Below, piece by piece: positions 56,971-64,000 of a DNA stretch of 64,000 bases; positions within the stretch are counted from its first letter, which is position 1, and each line of letters begins with the position of its first letter. The stretch lies in assembly GCA_963802375.1 (NCBI GenBank), contig CAWDIJ010000010.1, forward strand, positions 1,054,001 through 1,118,000, written 5' to 3'. A program made the position numbers and the translations under genes. The stretch comes from JACDAN01 sp963802375 (GTDB lineage Bacteria > Actinomycetota > Thermoleophilia > Gaiellales > Gaiellaceae). The notes beneath the pieces are model-generated. The model had not been told where the DNA came from and did no database searches. It was given only the letters and a program-made list of their open reading frames with translations.

Positions 56971-57596
56971 GCCGCACCCCTTCTCTCGAGCGCCTCGCGC
57001 GCGGCCTCGGTGACGAGCAGCGAACGCGCCCAGACGATCGCGGCGACCTCGATCTCCGCGGGGGTGATGACGAGCACCCGCTCGAGGTTCCGAAACGACT
57101 TGATCAGCGTCTCCTCCTCGTCGGTCACGACGACCAGGACGGGGGTCTGCTTGCCCCAGGCCTCGAGCAGGCCGACTGCCTGCTTCGTCGACGGCTCGTC
57201 GAACGCGGAGCCGTCCACGAAGGCGAGCGTGCCCTCCTTCGCGTGTGCGGAGAGCGCGGCGCGGAAGGCGGCCTTCCGGGTCTTCTTGTTGACCTTGACC
57301 TTGAAGTTCGTGCGCGGCTGGAAGGCGGCGCCGCCGCCCGTCCACTGGGGAGCCCGCGTCGTGCCGGCGCGGGCGCGGCCCGTGCCCTTCTGGCGCCACG
57401 GCTTCCCGCGGCCGCCGGCGACGAGCCCGCGGCTCTTAACGGCGCGCGTGCCTGCACGGTCGCCCGCGAGCTCGGCGCGAACCGTCTCGTGGACGAGGTG
57501 CGGCTTCACGTCGGCGCCGAAGACCCCGGCCTCGAGGGTCACGTCCTTCGACTTCTTGCCCGCCGAGTCGAGAAGGGGTGCCTTAGGAGCCGCCAC
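56967..57596 (-). CDS. rplD: 50S ribosomal protein L4
   Basis: 209 aa: GLVAGGRGKPWRQKGTGRAR, AGTTRAPQWTGGGAAFQPRT, LIKSFRNLERVLVITPAEI. GTG at 57596 follows GGAGGT and lies 14 nt inside the rplC end; the longer open frame upstream is not L4. Confidence 0.97.
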   Translation of the reverse strand: MAAPKAPLLDSAGKKSKDVTLEAGVFGADVKPHLVHETVRAELAGDRAGTRAVKSRGLVAGGRGKPWRQKGTGRARAGTTRAPQWTGGGAAFQPRTNFKVKVNKKTRKAAFRAALSAHAKEGTLAFVDGSAFDEPSTKQAVGLLEAWGKQTPVLVVVTDEEETLIKSFRNLERVLVITPAEIEVAAIVWARSLLVTEAAREALERRGAA

Positions 57597-58215
57597 CCCG
57601 CACCTCCTCGCGGATCTCGACGATGGAGTTCTTCGGGCCAGGGACGGCGCCCTTGACGAGGAGCAGGTTCTCCTCGGGATCGATCGCATGGACACGCAGT
57701 CCCACCTGCGTGACCCGCTTGGCGCCCATCCGGCCGGGCATCTTCTGGCCCCGGAAAACGCGGGAGGGCGTCGCCGACGCGCCGATCGAGCCCGGCGCGC
57801 GAACGTTGTGCGAGCCGTGCGAGACCGGGCCGCGGCTGAAGTTGTGCCGCTTGATCGTCCCGGCGAAGCCCTTGCCGATCGAGATCCCCGAGACCTTGAT
57901 CTTGTCCCCCGGCTCGAACGTCTCGACCGTGACCGTCTCGCCCTCCGTGTAGACGTGCGGGCCGCGGATCTCGAGCAGCCGCCGGTGCGGCCCGACGCCG
58001 GCCTTCTTCAGGACGCCCAGCCGCGGCTTCGAGAGCCTCCGCTCAGGAACCTCGTCGAAGGCGAGCTGGACCGCGTCGTAGCCGTCCGCGTCGGCGGTCT
58101 TGATCGCGACGACGGGGCACGGCCCCGCCTGGATCACGGTCACGGGCGTGACGGCGCCGGTCTCCTCGTCGAAGACCTGCGTCATGCCCAGCTTTCTGCC
58201 GACGATTCCCTTCAT
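57583..58215 (-). CDS. rplC: 50S ribosomal protein L3
   Basis: 210 aa: MKGIVGRKLGMTQVFDEETG, GTIKRHNFSRGPVSHGSHNV, RVFRGQKMPGRMGAKRVTQ. The ATG overlaps the stop of the preceding spacer ORF (ATGA). Confidence 0.98.
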   Translation of the reverse strand: MKGIVGRKLGMTQVFDEETGAVTPVTVIQAGPCPVVAIKTADADGYDAVQLAFDEVPERRLSKPRLGVLKKAGVGPHRRLLEIRGPHVYTEGETVTVETFEPGDKIKVSGISIGKGFAGTIKRHNFSRGPVSHGSHNVRAPGSIGASATPSRVFRGQKMPGRMGAKRVTQVGLRVHAIDPEENLLLVKGAVPGPKNSIVEIREEVRGGGS

Positions 58216-58385
58216 GGCGTACGGCTCTTCCGGTGACATTGGTGGATGCCTGGGTCGCGAGCACCAAGCCAGAGGTCGCACTCCGACGAGCCAAGGCAAG
58301 ATTGCCTTGGTGAGGAGGAGGGCGGGCTCTGGCGCCGCGTGATCGCGGGCCAGGCGCCGCCGAATGTTGCCGGGAGAGCCGTCAT
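58212..58385 (-). repeat. ORF-preserving hairpin element between rpsJ and rplC (second subfamily)
   Basis: 174 nt, 57-codon minus-strand ORF (MTALPATFGGAWPAI... to ...DPGIHQCHRKSRTP) linked to both genes by ATGA overlaps. Termini pair as ACGGCTCTTCCGG with CCGGGAGAGCCGT (13 bp, one mismatch), inside that GCCAGAG with CTCTGGC, and the tip is CCAAGGCAA-GA-TTGCCTTGG. Little sequence in common with the 168-bp copies except the MTA start and the right part shared with the rplW-rplB element. Confidence 0.8.
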
Positions 58386-58690
58386 AGCTTGATCTCGATG
58401 TCGACCCCGGCCGGGAGGTCGAGCCGCATCAGCGAGTCGACCGTCTTCGGCGTGGGGCTGTGGATGTCGATCAGCCGCTTGTGCGTCCGGATCTCGAAGT
58501 GCTCCCGCGAGTCCTTGTCCTTGAACGGCGACCGGATCACGGTGTAGACGTTCTTCTCCGTCGGCAACGGAACGGGACCGGTGATTGTCGCGCCGGTGCG
58601 CGTCGCCGTCTCGACGATCGATGCCGCCGAGCGGTCGAGTGCCTGATGGTCGTAGCCCTTCAGGCGGATTCGGATCTTCGACTGCGGCAC
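58382..58690 (-). CDS. rpsJ: 30S ribosomal protein S10
   Basis: 102 aa: KIRIRLKGYDHQALDRSAAS, GPVPLPTEKNVYTVIRSPFK and REHFEIRTHKRLIDIHSPTP. Also acts as NusE in antitermination. GTG start. Confidence 0.98.
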   Translation of the reverse strand: MPQSKIRIRLKGYDHQALDRSAASIVETATRTGATITGPVPLPTEKNVYTVIRSPFKDKDSREHFEIRTHKRLIDIHSPTPKTVDSLMRLDLPAGVDIEIKL

Positions 58691-58698
58691 CGGCCTTC

Positions 58699-59889
<1,191 letters not shown>

Positions 59890-59907
59890 TCCTTCCTTTC
59901 CCTTCTG

Positions 59908-62004
59908 TTACGCGGTCTGCGAGTCGACGAGCTCGCTTGCGATCGACTGAGGGACTTCCTCGTATCGCTCGAACTGCATGGTGAACGTGGCCCGGCCCTG
60001 CGTCGTCGAGCGCAGGTCGGTCGCGTAGCCGAACATGGCGGCAAGCGGGACGCGGGCCTTGATGACCTGCGCGTTGCCCCTCGGCTCGAGATTTTCGATG
60101 CGGCCCCGGCGTGAGTTGAGATCGCCCATGACGTCGCCGAGGTACTCCTCGGGGGTGACGACCTCGACGGCCATCACCGGCTCGAGCAGCTTCGGCTTCG
60201 CGCGCTTCATCGCCTCCTTGAAGGCCATCGAGCCCGCGACCTTGAACGCCATCTCGCTCGAGTCGACGTCGTGGTACGACCCGTCGACGAGCTCGACGCG
60301 GATGTCCACGACCGGGTAGCCGGCCAGGATGCCGGACTCCATCGCCTCCTGGATCCCGAGATCGACCGCGGGGATGTACTCGCGCGGGATCTTGCCGCCG
60401 ACGATCTTGTCGAGGAACTCGTAGCCCTCGCCGGGCTCGGAGGGCTCGAGATTGATGACCGCATGGCCGAACTGGCCGCGGCCGCCGGTCTGCCGGACGA
60501 ACCTGCCCACGATCTTCTGGACGGGGTTCGAGACCGTCTCGCGGTAGGCGACCTGCGGACGGCCGACGTTCGCGTCGACGTTGAACTCGCGGGTGAGGCG
60601 GTCGACGATGATCTCGAGGTGCAGCTCGCCCATCCCCGAGATGAGCGTCTGCCCCGTCTCCTCGTCGCTCCGGACGCGGAAAGTCGGGTCCTCCTCGGCG
60701 AGCCGCTGCAGCGCGGTCGCGAGCTTGTCCTGGTCGCCCTTGGTCCTCGGCTCGACGGCGACGGCGATCACCGGGTCCGGGAAAGTCATGGACTCGAGCA
60801 CGATCGGGGCCGTGTCGGTCGCGAGCGTCTCACCGGTCGTCGTCTGCTTGAGGCCGACGATCGCGGCGATCTCGCCGGCGGCGATCTCCTGGCGCTCCTC
60901 CCGGTGGTTCGCGTGCATCTGGAGGATGCGGCCGATCCGCTCGGTCTTGTTGTTCGTCGTGTTCACGACGCGGTCGCCGGAGTTGACCTGGCCGGAGTAG
61001 ACCCGGATGTAGGTCAGCTTCCCGACGTAGGGGTCGGACATGACCTTGAACGCCAGCGCCGAGAACGGCTCGTCCGTCGCAGGGCGGCGCGAGAGCTCGT
61101 GCTCGGTGCGCGGGTCGACGCCGTGGACGGGCGGAACGTCGAGCGGGCTCGGGAGGAACTCGATGACGGCGTCGAGCAGCGGCTGCACGCCTTTGTTCTT
61201 GAAGGCGGAGCCCAGCAGCACCGGCGTGACCGTGATGTCGAGCGTCGCGGCGCGGAGCGCGCGGCGCAGCATCTCGGGCGTCACCCCCGACTCGTCCTCG
61301 AGGTAGGTCTCCATCAGCTGCTCGTCGTGGTCGGCGACCGAGTCGATCAGCTGGTGGTGGTACTCGTTCGCCTGTTCGAGAAGCTCGGCGGGGATCTCGC
61401 CGACGTCCATGTTCGTGCCGAGGTCGTCGCTGTAGGTGATCGCGCGCATCTCGACGAGGTCGACGACGCCGCGGAAGTGCTCCTCCTGGCCGATCGGGAG
61501 CTGCACCGGAACCGGGTGAGCGCCGAGCCGGTCGACCATCGACTGCACCGAGGCGAAGAAGTCGGCGCCGGTGCGGTCCATCTTGTTGATGAAGGCGATC
61601 CGCGGGACGTGGTACCGGTCGGCCTGCCGCCAGACCGTCTCGGACTGCGGCTCCACGCCGGCGACCCCGTCGAAGACGGCGATCGCGCCGTCGAGCACGC
61701 GCAGGCTGCGCTCCACCTCGACCGTAAAGTCCACGTGCCCGGGCGTATCGATGATGTTGATGCGGAAATCGCGCCAAAACGCCGTCGTGGCAGCCGACGT
61801 GATCGTGATGCCGCGCTCCTGCTCCTGCGCCATCCAGTCCATCGTCGCGGCGCCCTCGTGCACCTCGCCCGTCTTGTGGATGCGGCCGGTGTAGTAGAGG
61901 ATCCGCTCGGTCGTCGTGGTCTTTCCCGCGTCGATGTGGGCCATGATCCCGATGTTCCGGACCTTCTCGAGCGTGGCGGGAGCCTTCGTTGCAGGGGTCG
62001 CCAT
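59908..62004 (-). CDS. fusA: elongation factor G
   Basis: 698 aa: NIGIMAHIDAGKTTTTERIL, EQERGITITSAATTAFW, DTPGHVDFTVEVERSLRVLD, FINKMDRTGADF, and the domain IV/V blocks (GQFGHAVINLEPSEPG, MAFKEAMKRAKPKLLEPVM). The ATG at 62004 is chosen by homology; the frame runs on upstream into rpsG. Confidence 0.98.
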   Translation of the reverse strand: MATPATKAPATLEKVRNIGIMAHIDAGKTTTTERILYYTGRIHKTGEVHEGAATMDWMAQEQERGITITSAATTAFWRDFRINIIDTPGHVDFTVEVERSLRVLDGAIAVFDGVAGVEPQSETVWRQADRYHVPRIAFINKMDRTGADFFASVQSMVDRLGAHPVPVQLPIGQEEHFRGVVDLVEMRAITYSDDLGTNMDVGEIPAELLEQANEYHHQLIDSVADHDEQLMETYLEDESGVTPEMLRRALRAATLDITVTPVLLGSAFKNKGVQPLLDAVIEFLPSPLDVPPVHGVDPRTEHELSRRPATDEPFSALAFKVMSDPYVGKLTYIRVYSGQVNSGDRVVNTTNNKTERIGRILQMHANHREERQEIAAGEIAAIVGLKQTTTGETLATDTAPIVLESMTFPDPVIAVAVEPRTKGDQDKLATALQRLAEEDPTFRVRSDEETGQTLISGMGELHLEIIVDRLTREFNVDANVGRPQVAYRETVSNPVQKIVGRFVRQTGGRGQFGHAVINLEPSEPGEGYEFLDKIVGGKIPREYIPAVDLGIQEAMESGILAGYPVVDIRVELVDGSYHDVDSSEMAFKVAGSMAFKEAMKRAKPKLLEPVMAVEVVTPEEYLGDVMGDLNSRRGRIENLEPRGNAQVIKARVPLAAMFGYATDLRSTTQGRATFTMQFERYEEVPQSIASELVDSQTA

Positions 62005-62009
62005 CGCGC

Positions 62010-62480
62010 CTACCACCTGTAGTGGGCGAAGGCCTTGTTGGCCTGCGCCATCCGGTAGAGGTCGTCCTTGCGCTTGAAGGCGCCGCCCTGCTGCTCGGTC
62101 GCGTCCATGAGCTCGCCGGCGAGCTTCGCGGCCATGCCCTTCTCGCGCCGGTCGCGCGAGAACGTCACGAGCCAGCGGATCGCGAGCGTGCGGGCGCGCC
62201 GCGCCGGAACCTCGACGGGCACCTGGTAGTTGGCCCCGCCGACGCGGCGCGAGCGGGTCTCGAGCACAGGAGTCACGGACTTGACCGCGGCCTCGAGCAC
62301 CTCGACCGGCGGCTTGCCGGACCGCTCGGCGGCGATCGCGAGTGCGTCGTAGACGATCTTCTCGGCGGTGCCCTTCTTGCCGTCGAGCATCACCTTGTTG
62401 ATCAGCTGGCTGACGAGGCGCGAGCCGTGCACGGGGTCCGGCGAGAGCTCGCGGACCTGAATCTCGGCACGGCGCGGCAC
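62010..62480 (-). CDS. rpsG: 30S ribosomal protein S7
   Basis: 156 aa: PRRAEIQVRELSPDPVHGSR, INKVMLDGKKGTAEKIVYDA, GGANYQVPVEVPARRARTLA. GTG start overlapping the TAG of the spacer ORF (TAGTG). Confidence 0.98.
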   Translation of the reverse strand: MPRRAEIQVRELSPDPVHGSRLVSQLINKVMLDGKKGTAEKIVYDALAIAAERSGKPPVEVLEAAVKSVTPVLETRSRRVGGANYQVPVEVPARRARTLAIRWLVTFSRDRREKGMAAKLAGELMDATEQQGGAFKRKDDLYRMAQANKAFAHYRW

Positions 62481-62647
62481 TAGAGGCCACCCTCCGCGCA
62501 GATCGTGTTCTCCGGCCGTGAAAAGCCCGCGTCGTAAGGACGCAGGGAGCGTTCGTAGCCGGAGGCTACGGGCGCGACTGAGGACGCGGCGAGGCGGCGC
62601 TTTGCAGCGCGCCGGAGGGCGCGAGGTGTGTGGAGGGGGGCCGTCAT
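62480..62647 (-). repeat. 168-bp ORF-preserving hairpin element, rpsL-rpsG copy
   Basis: 55-codon minus-strand ORF: ATG directly after the rpsL TGA, TAG overlapping the rpsG GTG. Core ASSVAPVASGYERSLRP conserved; the C-terminus is AEGGL instead of GGDR because the Shine-Dalgarno region is GGAGGGTGGCCTC. Outer pairing CTCCGGC/GCCGGAG and GGAGGG against CCCCTCC. Confidence 0.85.
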
Positions 62648-63019
62648 TCAGCTCCCCTTCTTGGCGCCGTACTTGGAGCGGCCCTGCTTGCGGTCGGAGA
62701 CGCCGGCCGTGTCCAGCGCCGCGCGGATGACCTTGTACCGGATGCCCGGCAGGTCCTTGACGCGGCCGCCGCGGATCAGCACGACGGAGTGCTCCTGAAG
62801 ATTGTGTCCCTCGCCCGGGATGTAGGTCGTGACCTCCATGCCGTTCGTCAGCCGGATGCGGGCGACCTTGCGCAGAGCCGAGTTCGGCTTCTTGGGCGTA
62901 GTCGTGTACACGCGCGTGCACACACCCCGCTTCTGCGGGGCGCCACGGAGGGCAGGGGTCTTGGTCTTCGACTTGGGCTTGACCCGGCCCTTGCGCACAA
63001 GCTGATTGACGGTGGGCAT
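62648..63019 (-). CDS. rpsL: 30S ribosomal protein S12
   Basis: 123 aa: MPTVNQLVRKGRVKPKSKTK, CTRVYTTTPKKPNSALRKVA (streptomycin-site KPNSA, wild type), VLIRGGRVKDLPGIRYKVIR. First gene of the block; ATG chosen by homology. Confidence 0.99.
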   Translation of the reverse strand: MPTVNQLVRKGRVKPKSKTKTPALRGAPQKRGVCTRVYTTTPKKPNSALRKVARIRLTNGMEVTTYIPGEGHNLQEHSVVLIRGGRVKDLPGIRYKVIRAALDTAGVSDRKQGRSKYGAKKGS

Positions 63020-63091
63020 TCGATCCCTTCGAGGACTTCCTGACAGGACAAAGGTTGGCCGGGCATGCCGCCCTACCAACCAAGCGGGGGC

Positions 63092-63120
63092 ATGGTAGCG
63101 AAGGCGGGATAGGCCGTCAA
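63092..63120 (-). promoter_or_regulatory. SigA-type promoter of the rpsL-rpsG-fusA-tuf/S10-spc-alpha block
   Basis: On the minus strand TTGACG, exactly 17 bp, TACCAT; predicted start near 63085, about 65 nt before rpsL. It is the only -35/-10 pair in the window close to consensus in both hexamers. The rest of the 270-bp divergent gap holds no gene; a GAGTC/GACTC hairpin lies on the plus-strand side near 63210-63230. Confidence 0.75.
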
Positions 63121-63289
63121 ACGCTTGAAATGGCGGAAAACACCCCGATCCGGACGGATCGTTTCCACGCTTGGACCCATGGCGTGATCGCGAAAACGAA
63201 ACTACAGTGAGTCTGGGCCGGGACTCAGGCAAGCGGCGGCCTGAAAGAGGGATGAAAAGAGCGAAACGAACGAGATCGGGCGTGCTCCC

Positions 63290-64000
63290 GTGAGCGACGC
63301 CGTTGGCTGGGCCATCTTCGCCGGCGTACTGGTCGTGCTCGCGCTCGCCTTTCTCGCACTGCTGCGTGAGCGGCGAGCCGCGGGTCAGCGCTTCATGAAG
63401 GCGATGGAAGAGTTGTCGGGCCGGATGGACGGGGTGATGAAAGAGCTCCACTCGGCGGTCGACCGGGCGAGTGCCGACGAGCGCCGCGGCCGGATTCTGG
63501 GCGAGCTCGGTGGGACGATCGACCTCGACGAGGTGCTGACGCGGGTGCTCGAGGCGGCGGGCGCGATCCGCGGCGTCGACGCGACTCTCGTCCTGCTCCC
63601 AGGGCCCGGCGGCGAGAAGCCGATCGTGGCGGCTGAAGGGCTATCGGCCGAGGAAGCCGAGCTCCAAGCGGTTACGGGACTCCCGGACGGCCCTGAGTCG
63701 CGGTCGATGAGGATCTCCTCCGAGGATCCGGCCGGCGCCGAGATCGACGACGGCGGCCGGATCCGTCACGGGCTCGCGGTCCCAATCCCCGGCGAGACCG
63801 GGCCTATCGGGTTCATGTCTGTGTTCAGCCGCTCGGCGGCGCATGCGTTTGCCGACGGCGACCGCCAGTCGCTCGAGGAGCTGGCCGAGCGGGCCGGGCG
63901 TGCGATCGACAATGCGCGTCGCTTCCGCGAGGCGCGCCAGCTCGCCGACCTCGACGCACTGACCGGCCTGCACAACCGGCGCTTCTTCCACGAGACGCTT
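63290..64000 (+). CDS. GAF-GGDEF diguanylate cyclase (3' end missing)
   Basis: First 237 residues of a signalling protein: one membrane helix (VGWAIFAGVLVVLALAFLAL region), a short coiled coil, a GAF-like domain (~65-200; IDLDEVLTRVLEAAGAIRGV, IGFMSVFSRSAAHAFADGDR) and the start of a GGDEF domain, ADLDALTGLHNRRFFHETL, where the window ends. Whether the GGDEF active site is intact cannot be seen. GTG start after a leader with a small hairpin. It occupies the position where rpoC usually precedes rpsL. Confidence 0.85.
   Translation, partial: MSDAVGWAIFAGVLVVLALAFLALLRERRAAGQRFMKAMEELSGRMDGVMKELHSAVDRASADERRGRILGELGGTIDLDEVLTRVLEAAGAIRGVDATLVLLPGPGGEKPIVAAEGLSAEEAELQAVTGLPDGPESRSMRISSEDPAGAEIDDGGRIRHGLAVPIPGETGPIGFMSVFSRSAAHAFADGDRQSLEELAERAGRAIDNARRFREARQLADLDALTGLHNRRFFHETL

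Noticed and set aside
56524..57399. A longer protein reading through from the rplD region into rplW
   Set aside because: The part upstream of the GTG at 56970 is the shadow frame of rplD.

Overview
The window is a high-GC actinobacterial chromosome segment. Its gene content, many GTG starts, apparently leaderless genes and the gene families present fit best with a deep Actinobacteriota lineage such as Thermoleophilia/Gaiellales. That placement is inferred from gene content and style, not from a marker search.

Layout. 1-16 kb holds short metabolic clusters: a truncated FAD oxidoreductase with a DUF2071 protein; an HTTM membrane protein; an EamA transporter/phosphotransferase/4-hydroxyphenylpyruvate dioxygenase operon joined by 4-nt overlaps; a FabL-like enoyl-ACP reductase; an M32 carboxypeptidase coupled to a frameshifted DUF4015 protein; proline dehydrogenase; and a MenG-like methyltransferase with a membrane partner. 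16-30 kb holds a coiled-coil protein, exonuclease VII (xseA-xseB, interrupted by a duplicated 155-bp element), a cNMP-binding protein, a PimA-like glycosyltransferase/flippase-like/glycerate kinase operon, adenosine deaminase, a CoA-transferase, a TolB-propeller/lysyl-oxidase fusion, nitrilase and HAD hydrolases, tRNA-Pro(CGG) and a Nif3 protein. 30-41 kb holds Ku, an acyl-CoA synthetase, cell-wall enzymes (NlpC/P60, 3D-domain, PBP4-type), a NarL-type regulator, NAD-dependent DNA ligase and truA. 41-63 kb is one continuous minus-strand ribosomal block. In transcription order it runs rpsL-rpsG-fusA-tuf, then the S10, spc and alpha clusters (rpsJ to rplQ), then truA. It is fed by a good SigA-type promoter at 63092-63120. 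A divergent GAF/GGDEF gene leaves the window at its right edge.

The most unusual feature is a set of intergenic elements. Five ribosomal gene junctions (rpsM-rpsK, rplN-rplX, rpsC-rplP, rplV-rpsC, rpsL-rpsG) each hold a spacer with an ORF of exactly 168 nt. Each ORF encodes a 55-aa peptide with the common core ASSVAPVASGYERSLRP. Its start overlaps or abuts the upstream stop codon, and its stop overlaps or abuts the downstream start codon. The ends of each element are complementary, differ between copies and co-vary, so each can fold into a long hairpin that holds the downstream Shine-Dalgarno sequence. Related or analogous elements sit at rpsJ-rplC, rplW-rplB (degenerate, translated as an L23 tail), rpoA-rplQ, xseA-xseB (tandem) and beside tRNA-Pro. 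They resemble in concept the reading-frame-preserving Rickettsia palindromic elements, but here they occupy stop/start junctions of translationally coupled genes. A fragment resembling the C-terminus of a REP-associated tyrosine transposase lies at 22300-22437.
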